Source: Actinomycetes bacterium
GTDB lineage: Bacteria > Actinomycetota > Acidimicrobiia > Acidimicrobiales > JAMCPL01
Direction of reading: 5' to 3'
Length of the DNA: 64,000 bases
NCBI GenBank assembly: GCA_021841005.1
Contig: JAKBVZ010000019.1
Location: forward strand, 124,001-188,000
Shown: positions 32,869-43,102 of the stretch, piece by piece
How positions within the stretch are numbered: the first letter of the stretch is position 1
Layout of the letters: each line of letters begins with the position of its first letter
Made by a program: the position numbers and the translations under genes
Notes under the pieces: model-generated
What the model was told of the DNA's origin: nothing
Databases searched by the model: none
Seen by the model: only the letters and a program-made list of their open reading frames with translations

Positions 32869-35520
32869 TCAGGGCGTACCTATAGCCAAGGTTGCGGCTT
32901 CAATCATCGGAAGCGGCTTGGCAAACAGGTAGCCTTGAGCCAACTGGCAGCCCAAGGCCGTGAGTAGCCTTGACTGCTCCTCCTTCTCTATACCTTCGGC
33001 TACCACCTGCAGGTCGAAGGTACTGGCAACGCTCAAAATAGCCGATATGATGACGTCATCCTGAGAGCCGAGCCGATCAATGAACGACTTGTCGATCTTT
33101 ACCACGTCTATCGGCAGTCGTGACAGCCAGGTAAGGGAAGAGTAGCCGGTGCCGAAGTCATCCAGGGATATCCTTACACCTAAGCTCTTGATTATCTCCA
33201 ATCGTCTGACAGCTTGTTTCAACTCGTCGATAAGGCAAGATTCGGTAATCTCCAGCACAAGCCTGTCCGGTCGGAGTCCGGATACTTCCAGCGTGTTTGC
33301 AATATCTGATATTATCGCATCGGAATCGAGCTGCCGACTGGATACGTTTACCGACATGGATAGATTCGATGCTTCTGTATTTGCTCCGTGCAAGGTGGCC
33401 AGCTGCAGGCAGGACTCCTCCAGCACCCATCTGCCTATATCCGCGATATAGCCTGCATCTTCCGCCACAGGGATAAAACTCAAAGGTGGCACGATACCTC
33501 GCTTAGGGTGATTCCATCGTACCAGGGCTTCGAAACCAGCCACTTTTCTGGTGGACAGCGACACGATTGGCTGGTACGCCAAGAAGAACTGCTGTTCCTG
33601 AAGAGCGTTATGCAAATCATATTCGATGGCAATCCTGTCATTGATCCTGGATGCGAGTTCGGCAGTGAATGCCACGGCTCTACCGTTGTTGCGTTTCTTC
33701 GCCTTGTCCATTGCCATGGCTGCCTTGCCTATGGGATCCTCGTTCCTGTCGTCGGGATTCATGATGGTGAACCCGATATGAGCATTCAGGAGTATGTCAA
33801 TGTTATCGTGCGTGAACGGATTATCGAAGGAGCGTAGTATGTGGTTGGCGTAAGCGACGGCTGATTTTTCATCGTGTATATCGTGAGCGAGGATCACAAA
33901 TTCATCGCTGTCATAGCGCGACATGATGTCTCCACGACGTATATTGGACTTCAGGCGTTCTGCAACTGAATGAAGAATCTTGTCTCCGATGTCATGACCC
34001 TTGGTATCGTTGACTTTTTTGAATCCATCTATATCCAGGTAGAGGATTGCCCTGCTGGACATGGGCAGGTGCGCGGATGGGTTGCTGGCTGGTGTCGTTC
34101 TGGATACGGCACTGGCGCTCGCGAAACCTGCGTCATCCACTGTAAGCACCAGATCGGTGACACCACCAGCTCCGGCCGGTGGTGTTTCGTCAAAGCGTGT
34201 TCCGGCCGGTGGCGTCGGTAGTTTACCCATGGTGGCCACGCTCGCAGTACAAACAGCATGACTCGAATCCGGCATTCCCTCCACTAGGCCTGCAAGATAG
34301 CGCGTGAGAAAGTTCCTGTTAGGAAGCTCTGTCAGTGGATCATAATATGCGTCGTGAGCAAGCTTGTCTTCCAGCTCACGCTGCCTGGTGACATCTCGCA
34401 GGACCAGGATAAATGCTTGAGGCCCGGTGCTATCGCCTGTGGTGGAATCGCTGGATATGCCCGCGTGAGTGATTGTACCGGGTTCCAGCTCAGAGATGGG
34501 GCCGATGGTAGCTTCCAAGGTGATTACCTGACCGTCTCTGCCCACCTGCTTGCCTGTAAGTGAATTCCCGCCCGTAATTGTACGCTGAATAGGATGCTCG
34601 ACATAAGTGTCCCATCCGATGTATTCCTTGAGGTTGGGTAACAGCATTGAAATGTCCCTGCCGGTCAATTGAGATTCGCCATAGCCGAAAAGTTCCTCCG
34701 CCTTGGTATTGAGACCGTTAATTGTTCCGCTCGAGTCTATGGTCAATATTGCTTCGGGTGCACCCTGAAGCATAGATCGGAAACGTATGTAGTGAGAACG
34801 CTCAGCTGACGCCCTGCTAACCAGATCTGCCTTGTGCATCTGGAATTCCTTTACGATGGCGTCTGACAGCAAGACGGCTGCTGTAGCAGCGGTGATCAGG
34901 ATGCCCACGCGCTCGGTCAGCCTTGAAGCGCTGATATGCCATCCGGTGACGCCAAGCGCCGCAATATACGAGACCACCGCCAAGATGCTGAGCGCTATGC
35001 GAGATGCCAGCGGGTATGCACTGCCAGCGAGAAAGAGCAATAGCACGAAATACGCGAGGTACACTTCTGAGTGTGCACCACCACTAAGTGCTACGGCTAC
35101 GGCAATCGCCGATATGTCAGTGATTGACCAGATGTACAGTATATAGAGTGGCTGATCACCATGCAATATGGCTGGCAACCTTCTCCAGCTGTACAGCCAG
35201 GCCGAAATCATGGCGACAACGACAAAGACGGCCAGAGACAGAAAAAGCGGCCTGCCGTACAGGGGCTGAGTATTTACGGAAATATAAATGGAGGTTGTCA
35301 GGATGACCAGTACGGATGCTGCAAGGGCTACCCTTATGTGTTGTGTACGGTACCATGCTAGCGGATCCTGTTGACGTGATGCCCGTAAATGTTCCTTTGG
35401 CCCGCTTGTCGCATTGCCAGTTGAGGTAGTGCGCCGGGTTATGGGAGTCATAGTCATAGCTGTAGCGCTGGGGTCATGGCTGCTTCCACTACCAATCGTA
35501 TCGGGACACGTACTTACCAT
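32869..35520 (-). CDS. PAS-GGDEF-EAL membrane protein, degenerate cyclase motif
   Basis: An 883-residue c-di-GMP signalling protein. Five to six membrane segments (residues about 64-220), a PAS domain (about 243-380), a GGDEF domain (about 390-560) and an EAL domain to the C terminus. The cyclase motif is RYDSDEF instead of GGDEF, so cyclase activity is unlikely. Residues about 415-488 are a Pro/Thr/Ala insertion splitting the GGDEF domain. EAL residues look intact: EALVRWNH, NVSSRQL, ITES, LDDFGTGYSSL, KIDKSF and VAEGIE, so it is probably a phosphodiesterase. The start may be later (35457). Confidence 0.92.
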   Translation of the reverse strand: MVSTCPDTIGSGSSHDPSATAMTMTPITRRTTSTGNATSGPKEHLRASRQQDPLAWYRTQHIRVALAASVLVILTTSIYISVNTQPLYGRPLFLSLAVFVVVAMISAWLYSWRRLPAILHGDQPLYILYIWSITDISAIAVAVALSGGAHSEVYLAYFVLLLFLAGSAYPLASRIALSILAVVSYIAALGVTGWHISASRLTERVGILITAATAAVLLSDAIVKEFQMHKADLVSRASAERSHYIRFRSMLQGAPEAILTIDSSGTINGLNTKAEELFGYGESQLTGRDISMLLPNLKEYIGWDTYVEHPIQRTITGGNSLTGKQVGRDGQVITLEATIGPISELEPGTITHAGISSDSTTGDSTGPQAFILVLRDVTRQRELEDKLAHDAYYDPLTELPNRNFLTRYLAGLVEGMPDSSHAVCTASVATMGKLPTPPAGTRFDETPPAGAGGVTDLVLTVDDAGFASASAVSRTTPASNPSAHLPMSSRAILYLDIDGFKKVNDTKGHDIGDKILHSVAERLKSNIRRGDIMSRYDSDEFVILAHDIHDEKSAVAYANHILRSFDNPFTHDNIDILLNAHIGFTIMNPDDRNEDPIGKAAMAMDKAKKRNNGRAVAFTAELASRINDRIAIEYDLHNALQEQQFFLAYQPIVSLSTRKVAGFEALVRWNHPKRGIVPPLSFIPVAEDAGYIADIGRWVLEESCLQLATLHGANTEASNLSMSVNVSSRQLDSDAIISDIANTLEVSGLRPDRLVLEITESCLIDELKQAVRRLEIIKSLGVRISLDDFGTGYSSLTWLSRLPIDVVKIDKSFIDRLGSQDDVIISAILSVASTFDLQVVAEGIEKEEQSRLLTALGCQLAQGYLFAKPLPMIEAATLAIGTP
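34171..34212. repeat. 12-bp direct repeat within the GGDEF insertion
   Basis: TCCGGCCGGTGG occurs at 34171-34182 and 34201-34212, a 30-base period that encodes a repeated TPPAG segment on the minus strand. Confidence 0.75.
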
Positions 35521-35951
35521 GATACGTTGTGTCTGTTCAGCATCATATGTCGAATTACTCTCGTCCGCGGGTACGCCAGACTATTTCCCGAGTGTGCTGC
35601 ATTATGTATGTCGCGATATAGGGCGCTCGCTGCCGACTTACAACGAGCACCCGGACGGTGCCTATCCTAAGATTCACTCTGATCTCCTTGGAACTTCCTT
35701 GGCTAACTTTTTTCTAGTTGCTATCCGTGCGTGATATCTGTTTGCATCAAACTGATTGTGAGTCATTATACATGATTGCGATAAGTATGTCCATGTATAC
35801 GATATCAACTCCAAATAACATACTGTGTCGATACTATGATCAAGCGATGTGGTAGCCATCCAGCATGGTACTGCCCTGTCGACAATGGTATTGGTGGAAA
35901 GTGTTGCCTGCGGAAAAACAGCGGACACCGGTAGGTCGGCTAGGTAGTAAC
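35521..35951. other. AT-richer intergenic region upstream of pdxS
   Basis: About 430 bases between the divergent PAS-GGDEF-EAL gene and pdxS. It includes a run of six T at about 35708 and several TATAC/TATGAT boxes, so promoters for both neighbours are likely here, but none has a clear -35/-10 pair. The pdxS frame opens upstream (35865) without family similarity. Confidence 0.4.
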
Positions 35952-36941
35952 ATGGTACTTATCATGAATGGTATCGACAATGTCAAGGCATACAGTGGCT
36001 CCGGCCAGGGAGGTACAGTGCATACAGATGTAGACGGTGAGGACCATGGGACCGTGCATGCGGGCCGCAAGGTAGGAACGTTTCCGGTCAAGCGCGGGCT
36101 GGCCGAAATGCTGAAGGGTGGGGTGATCATGGATGTTGTCACTCCGGAGCACGCTAAAATAGCGGAAGATGCCGGCGCTGTAGCCGTAATGGCGCTTGAA
36201 AGGGTACCGGCTGACATCAGGGCGGAAGGCGGAGTGGCCAGGATGAGCGATCCATCGCTTATCCTGGAGATAGAGGAGGCGGTGACCATCCCCGTTATGG
36301 CCAAAGCTCGTATAGGTCACTTTGCAGAGGCTCAGGTTCTCCAGGCAATAGGTGTCGATTATGTCGATGAGAGCGAGGTACTCACTCCCGCCGACCGTGA
36401 GAATCATATCGACAAGTGGGCGTTCGATGTACCGTTTGTCTGCGGTGCCACCAGTTTGGGCGAAGCGTTGAGACGGATATCAGAGGGCGCGGCACTGATC
36501 CGTTCCAAGGGCGAGGCCGGTACTGGTAACATTGTGGAAGCCGTCTACCATCTTAGATCGATAGTTGGTGATATCAAGAAGTTGAGCAGTTCCGATCGGG
36601 CTGAACGGTACGCGTGGGCGAAGAATCTCGCTGCACCGTACGAGTTGGTGGAGATGGTCGCTGAGGCAGGATGGCTGCCTGTCCCCCTGTTTTGTGCGGG
36701 TGGCATAGCCACTCCGGCCGATGCGGCCTTGGTGCGACAGTTGGGCGCCGAGTCGATCTTTGTCGGTTCGGGCATTTTCAAGAGTGATGATCCACCGGCC
36801 AGAGCAAGGGCCATAGTGGAGGCATGCGTGGGCTTTGATGATGCCGATCTGGTTGCGAGGGTGTCCAGAGGGCTTGGTGAGGCCATGCGTGGCCTGGATG
36901 ATGCCTCTTACGGCGCTAGGCTTTCCGAAAGAGGTTGGTGA
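35952..36941 (+). CDS. pdxS: Pyridoxal 5'-phosphate synthase, lyase subunit
   Basis: Builds PLP from ribose 5-phosphate, glyceraldehyde 3-phosphate and ammonia supplied by PdxT. The TIM barrel shows [68 protein letters not shown] and [11 protein letters not shown]. At 329 residues it has an N-terminal extension of about 30 Gly/Asp-rich residues. ATG 35952 is chosen; ATG 35964 is also possible. PdxT follows 15 bases later. Confidence 0.96.
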   Translation: MVLIMNGIDNVKAYSGSGQGGTVHTDVDGEDHGTVHAGRKVGTFPVKRGLAEMLKGGVIMDVVTPEHAKIAEDAGAVAVMALERVPADIRAEGGVARMSDPSLILEIEEAVTIPVMAKARIGHFAEAQVLQAIGVDYVDESEVLTPADRENHIDKWAFDVPFVCGATSLGEALRRISEGAALIRSKGEAGTGNIVEAVYHLRSIVGDIKKLSSSDRAERYAWAKNLAAPYELVEMVAEAGWLPVPLFCAGGIATPADAALVRQLGAESIFVGSGIFKSDDPPARARAIVEACVGFDDADLVARVSRGLGEAMRGLDDASYGARLSERGW

Positions 36942-36956
36942 CAGGAGTGCCCCCAC

Positions 36957-37565
36957 GTGATTGCAGGTATCCTCGCGCTTCAAGGTGATTTTGCTGCACA
37001 CGCAGACACCTTGGGTTCCATCTCGGTAGGCAGTAAGTACATAAGGCGGCCGGATGATCTTGATGGGATCGATGGACTGGTAATGCCTGGGGGGGAATCG
37101 ACCACTATGTCCATACTGATGGAGTCGGTGGGTCTTTTCGAGCCGCTTCGTCGCCTGATGATTGATGGCATGCCCGTACTTGCGACATGCGCGGGTATGA
37201 TCATGCTTTCTGCGGAGATAGCAGATGGCAGGGACGATCAGATTTCCTTCAAGATGCTCGATGTTTCGATAAAAAGGAACGGCTATGGCCGGCAACTCCA
37301 ATCCTTTGAAAAGGACATCTGGATAAGCGACTTGGGACCGGCACCATTCCACGGCGTGTTCATCAGGGCTCCACGAGTAATCGCTGTTGGACCACGAGTG
37401 GAGGTGCTTGCCCGGGTCGAAGGGGATACCGTGATGTGTAGGGAGCAGAATGTGCTTGCATGCACATTCCATCCAGAGTTGACAGATGACCGGCGCGTGC
37501 ACTCATTATTTGTACAGATGATGAGAAATGGTTCACGCCAGGACATGGACAGGAAGGTAATATAA
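36957..37565 (+). CDS. pdxT: Pyridoxal 5'-phosphate synthase, glutaminase subunit
   Basis: Class I glutamine amidotransferase supplying ammonia to PdxS. GILALQGDFAAH starts the fold; GGEST at 45-49 is the oxyanion region, C78 in TCAGMI is the nucleophile and H172/E174 complete the triad in FHPELTDD. GTG 36957 is used. It is followed closely by yebC, the usual actinobacterial order. Confidence 0.95.
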   Translation: MIAGILALQGDFAAHADTLGSISVGSKYIRRPDDLDGIDGLVMPGGESTTMSILMESVGLFEPLRRLMIDGMPVLATCAGMIMLSAEIADGRDDQISFKMLDVSIKRNGYGRQLQSFEKDIWISDLGPAPFHGVFIRAPRVIAVGPRVEVLARVEGDTVMCREQNVLACTFHPELTDDRRVHSLFVQMMRNGSRQDMDRKVI

Positions 37566-37569
37566 TCAT

Positions 37570-38319
37570 ATGTCGGGACATTCCAAGTGGGCCACCACCA
37601 AGCATCGCAAGGCTGCACAGGACAAGGCACGTGGCAAACTATTTGCCAAGCTCATCCGCCAGATCGAAGTTGCCGCACGTGATGGAGGGGGAGACGTGGA
37701 CGTCAACGCAACTCTTCGTACAATGTTCGAGAAGGCACGGGCGGCGTCTGTTCCGATGGATACGATCGATAGGGCCATCAAGAGAGGTACTGGAGAGTTG
37801 GAGGGCGTCCAGTACGAATCGGTGTCCTACGAGGGATACGCTCAAGGAGGTGTCGCCGTGATAGCGGAGTGCCTGACCGACAACAAGAACCGTACCGGGG
37901 CAGATATTCGCAGCATTTTCAACAGGAACGGCGGATCCATGGCTGAACCGGGTGCCGTGTCCTGGCAGTTCCAGAGATTGGGCCAGGTCTATGTGGATGG
38001 ATCCGCCGACGAGGACAACTTGATGCTGACTGCCTTGGACGCAGGTGCAGAAGATGTTGCGAAGGATGACGAGGGCTGGCTGGTTACATGCCCGCCCGCC
38101 CAGTTGCGTGTAGTTGTCGAGGCCATTCAAGAGGCCGGCATGGAAGTGAAGTCCGGCGAGCTGGCTCTTGTGCCTTCTAATACGATAGCCATCGAGGACG
38201 AAGGCGACGCGAGGAAGGTAATCAGGCTTGTGGAGGCGTTGGACGATCACGATGACGTGCAGAGCGTCTGGTCGAATTTTGATATCCCGGATGGCATTCT
38301 GGCTTCCTTGGATGCGTGA
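37570..38319 (+). CDS. yebC: YebC/PmpR-family protein
   Basis: Conserved YebC/TACO1-like protein, variously described as transcription regulator or ribosome-associated translation factor. The opening MSGHSKWATTKHRKAAQDKARGK-type sequence and AVIAECLTDNKNRT, NGGSMAEPGAVSWQF are family hallmarks. The 249-residue length is normal. ATG 37570 is preceded by AGGAAGG. The ruvC gene that often follows is absent. Confidence 0.95.
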   Translation: MSGHSKWATTKHRKAAQDKARGKLFAKLIRQIEVAARDGGGDVDVNATLRTMFEKARAASVPMDTIDRAIKRGTGELEGVQYESVSYEGYAQGGVAVIAECLTDNKNRTGADIRSIFNRNGGSMAEPGAVSWQFQRLGQVYVDGSADEDNLMLTALDAGAEDVAKDDEGWLVTCPPAQLRVVVEAIQEAGMEVKSGELALVPSNTIAIEDEGDARKVIRLVEALDDHDDVQSVWSNFDIPDGILASLDA

Positions 38320-38637
38320 TCAAGAGCGGTCGGCAAGCTCGGGGAGATGCGACAGCGATGATGTGATGTTGTTCAGCCGCCGGTATCAAGTAGTTCGGGT
38401 GATGGGGTGGCAGTGTGGCACGCAGAGCTTGGCCGCCGGCAATTGACGGTGGGATAATGTTGGGAGACCTCCAAATGCCGGTAACTTGTACGGCATTACG
38501 CAGGTGCACAGGCAGGCATATTGGTAATCGACATCTCGAATAGTTTGGCCTGTGATGGGCGGGACACCTATGGATCATATTGTTCGGGTGGTGTATAGTT
38601 TGAATATGATCGATTGTTTTGTTAAATGGAGGTGGTT
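38320..38637 (+). other. Intergenic region, no supported gene
   Basis: About 310 bases after yebC. TATAGT near 38595 and GAATATGAT soon after are promoter-like and precede the PilZ gene; no gene or clear terminator is seen. Confidence 0.4.
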
Positions 38638-39324
38638 GTGCCGTCGAAAAGGCTTTCCGGAGATGGCCGTCGGGGGACATTTCCCAGGCCCTATGTGACG
38701 GGAAGGTCAAAGGACATGCCACACGTGGGCCAGAAGGTGGAGGTTCGGACAATCGGCCGTTCCGATCATTCCTTCGGTTCAGTTGTGGTGGATCAAGCGG
38801 TAAATGGCAATACTGTCGTTATAATGATGCCCGACTTCGGTGAGGGACTACAGGTGCCCGATGGGGTACAGATGACTCTTGGCTGGACCTCTGATTCGGG
38901 GTATCATAGGGTGAATGTGGAGGCTAGACTGGACAGTTCCGTGGCGGATTACCTTGTGGTGGGACCTGTAAGTTGTATCGAGGTAATCGATCGTAGGCAG
39001 TACCTCAGGTCCGCAGCCCTGCTGAAGGCAGGGCTGACTGTTCCTGGTTCAGACACGGCGATTGCCACCGTACTTGATCTCTGCGAAGGCGGTATGCGTT
39101 GCGTGATGAAACGTGGTGAATGGCCTTCTGTCGATGAGCGCGTCCATTTTAGATTTCAACTGGGAGATAAGTGGATCGATCAGCCCAGCAAGGTATTATG
39201 GCGTAGAGATCATGAGGATATCTATGAACTGGGCATCAAATTCTCCAAAGTCCGTGAGCGGGATGCTGCCGTGATAAGACGGCACGTATTCTCGGTTCAG
39301 ATCAAGGCGGCACGAGTGGAGTAG
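38638..39324 (+). CDS. PilZ-domain protein, putative c-di-GMP receptor
   Basis: A 228-residue protein with an N-terminal YcgR-like beta domain and a C-terminal PilZ domain. The c-di-GMP-binding RxxxR is R120 to R124 (RRQYLR); the second motif is DLCEGG (147-152) where the usual Ser of DxSxxG is Cys. GTG 38638 is preferred because GGAGG lies 6 bases upstream; ATG 38626 overlaps that site. It stands alone, but an EAL protein is encoded about 3 kb upstream. Ligand binding is inferred. Confidence 0.8.
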   Translation: MPSKRLSGDGRRGTFPRPYVTGRSKDMPHVGQKVEVRTIGRSDHSFGSVVVDQAVNGNTVVIMMPDFGEGLQVPDGVQMTLGWTSDSGYHRVNVEARLDSSVADYLVVGPVSCIEVIDRRQYLRSAALLKAGLTVPGSDTAIATVLDLCEGGMRCVMKRGEWPSVDERVHFRFQLGDKWIDQPSKVLWRRDHEDIYELGIKFSKVRERDAAVIRRHVFSVQIKAARVE

Positions 39325-39448
39325 TAACTGTAGACGGAGAGGCTGGCCGGGTGGGGGAGTGGTGGTCAGCGACGAACGACGTAATGTCAGGGCAATTTCA
39401 ACGATAACGCATGAGGCGACGATAATAGGCCACGAGGGAACGGTCGTC

Positions 39449-41445
<1,997 letters not shown>

Positions 41446-41531
41446 TCAGCTATCCCATTATCTAACAATGGCGGTTGAATTCGTTCACGTTTAAGGGAAT
41501 TCATCGGCAGCAAGGCGAACTGCCTTCCGGG

Positions 41532-41735
41532 TTATCCACCGGCAACCGCGGTTACTACTTCTACCTTACTGCCGGCGGGCAACTCAGTGGTATCCCACTT
41601 GCTACGCGGCACGATGGTGCCGTCTATGGCTACTGCAATACCCGTAGTGAAAGGGTAGCGCACGCTGATCAGATCTTCGATTGAGGTGGCTTCCTTGACC
41701 ACGACCGCCTCGCCGTTTAGCGTGATTTCCCACAC
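41532..41735 (-). CDS. thiS: Sulfur carrier protein ThiS
   Basis: A 67-residue ubiquitin-like sulfur carrier ending in the required Gly-Gly (TAVAGG). It carries the thiocarboxylate sulfur to ThiG. MWEITLNGEAVVV and ELPAGSKVEVV match the family. The start overlaps the thiO stop by one base. The gap to thiG is about 100 bases, with no other feature. Confidence 0.93.
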   Translation of the reverse strand: MWEITLNGEAVVVKEATSIEDLISVRYPFTTGIAVAIDGTIVPRSKWDTTELPAGSKVEVVTAVAGG

Positions 41736-42988
41736 TATATTGGTTCCCTATTGCGAGAATATCCAGCCTGGATGGTCAAGCCGGCACCGGCAAACCTGGT
41801 GGGGGAGAAGGGGAGCACCTCGGGTGGTATCCTGTCTCCATTATCCTGCAATAGTGCCTTTACCGCTTCGGCAGTGATGGGTGCCAGCAATACGCCATTG
41901 CGGTAGTGGCCTGCCGCCACTATAAGCGACTTATCGGCAGTCTGCCCGCCGTGGCCTGTCTCACTTTCACTTCCACTAGTACCACCACCAGCGCCATTGC
42001 CGTCGATATAGCCGATTAGTGGGCCATTGTCAGGTGTGGCCGGTCGTAGACCAGCAATGGCCTCGTCGAAGCATAGTTCTCCTGCAACCGGCAATATCTC
42101 CCTTGCGTCTCGCAGCAGCTCGTATACCGCGCCTGACCGTACCGACGTATCGAATCCCTTCTCCTCCATGGTGGCGCCGATCACAAGCGTTCCATCCAGC
42201 CGCGGAACCATATATACTGAGCGTCCCTTTGCGATCGCCCTCACAGTATGTGAAGGCAGGCGTGATGGTTCCGATGCAGATACACGTACGATCTCACCCT
42301 TCACGGGCCTGACCGCCGTCGAAATGTATTCGGGAATTCCGGGCACCTGCGATGTCCACGCTCCGGTGCACAAGACAACCTTTCCGGCCTTAATGCATTC
42401 TCCAGAATCGAGCTTGATGGAGTGACCCCCTTCGACGACCGGTTCTACGGAGGTTGCACTTGCCCGGATGATATCATACGCTCGATCCCCGGCGACCTTT
42501 ACCAGCGCATCCACTACCAGCCTGGGATCTACCTGGTAGTCGCCCCGTGCGAGCAGGCCGCCGCGAGTGGATGGAGCTAGTTGTGGCACAAGCTCTCGTG
42601 CTTCTGATGGATTCAACCACTGCACGTCAAGCTGCATGCTTGCCTGGAAGTCGTAGAGTTCCTTGATGAAAGTCCTGTCATCATTGTCGGCGGCCACTAC
42701 CATGGTTCCGACCTGCCTGTAGCCGATGCGGCAACCGCTCTCGTGTTCAAGTGCTTCGGCGAATGATGGCCATCGTGCGACCGCCGCCAGACTGAGATGC
42801 AGCTCAGGCTCCTCACCATAGTATGCCTCGGTTACAGGAGCCAGCATGCCCGCCGCCACCCAGGTGGTCCCCCTTCCCGGGGCAGGATCTATAATGGCAA
42901 CCTTGCTGCCTGGCTCGATTGCTGTAAAGGCAATACTGAGGCCTACTATCCCTCCCCCGACTATGGCTATGCTATATTCATTGTTCAC
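41735..42988 (-). CDS. thiO: Glycine oxidase ThiO
   Basis: FAD enzyme oxidising glycine to the imine used by ThiG. The N-terminal dinucleotide motif IVGGGIVGLSIAF and GTTWVAAGMLAPVTEA are clear; GLRPATPDNGPLIGY and GHYRNGVLLAP close the FAD site. A Gly/Ser/Glu-rich stretch (about residues 335-360) interrupts that region. GTG 42988 is preferred, 7 bases after the expected transcription start of the promoter at 43002-43030; ATG 43030 would lie inside that promoter. Confidence 0.9.
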   Translation of the reverse strand: MNNEYSIAIVGGGIVGLSIAFTAIEPGSKVAIIDPAPGRGTTWVAAGMLAPVTEAYYGEEPELHLSLAAVARWPSFAEALEHESGCRIGYRQVGTMVVAADNDDRTFIKELYDFQASMQLDVQWLNPSEARELVPQLAPSTRGGLLARGDYQVDPRLVVDALVKVAGDRAYDIIRASATSVEPVVEGGHSIKLDSGECIKAGKVVLCTGAWTSQVPGIPEYISTAVRPVKGEIVRVSASEPSRLPSHTVRAIAKGRSVYMVPRLDGTLVIGATMEEKGFDTSVRSGAVYELLRDAREILPVAGELCFDEAIAGLRPATPDNGPLIGYIDGNGAGGGTSGSESETGHGGQTADKSLIVAAGHYRNGVLLAPITAEAVKALLQDNGDRIPPEVLPFSPTRFAGAGLTIQAGYSRNREPI

Positions 42989-43001
42989 TGCTATACTAAT
43001 G

Positions 43002-43030
43002 ATAGTACGGTGACATGGATGGTGGGTCAA
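43002..43030 (-). promoter_or_regulatory. Promoter of the thi operon
   Basis: On the minus strand TTGACC (43030-43025), a 17-base spacer, then TACTAT (43007-43002). Transcription would start a few bases before the thiO GTG, leaving no room for a TPP riboswitch. Confidence 0.55.
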
Positions 43031-43035
43031 AACCG

Positions 43036-43047
43036 CTGGTGCACCAG
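43036..43047. promoter_or_regulatory. 12-bp perfect palindrome between thiO and gltB
   Basis: CTGGTGCACCAG lies 5 bases upstream of the thi -35 box and in the leader side of gltB. Its position suits an operator for either divergent unit. Confidence 0.4.
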
Positions 43048-43102
43048 TACTGTTGCTGATGGGCCAGTGCCGTCCCGATGATCAGCTTTCCTGATACAAG
43101 AG

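Noticed and set aside
35700-35720. Rho-independent terminator suggested by TTTTTT
   Set aside because: No stable GC-rich stem precedes the T-run; it is between divergent genes.
43031-43102. TPP riboswitch upstream of thiO
   Set aside because: No CTGAGA/ACCTGATC-type conserved sequences were found and the promoter leaves almost no leader.
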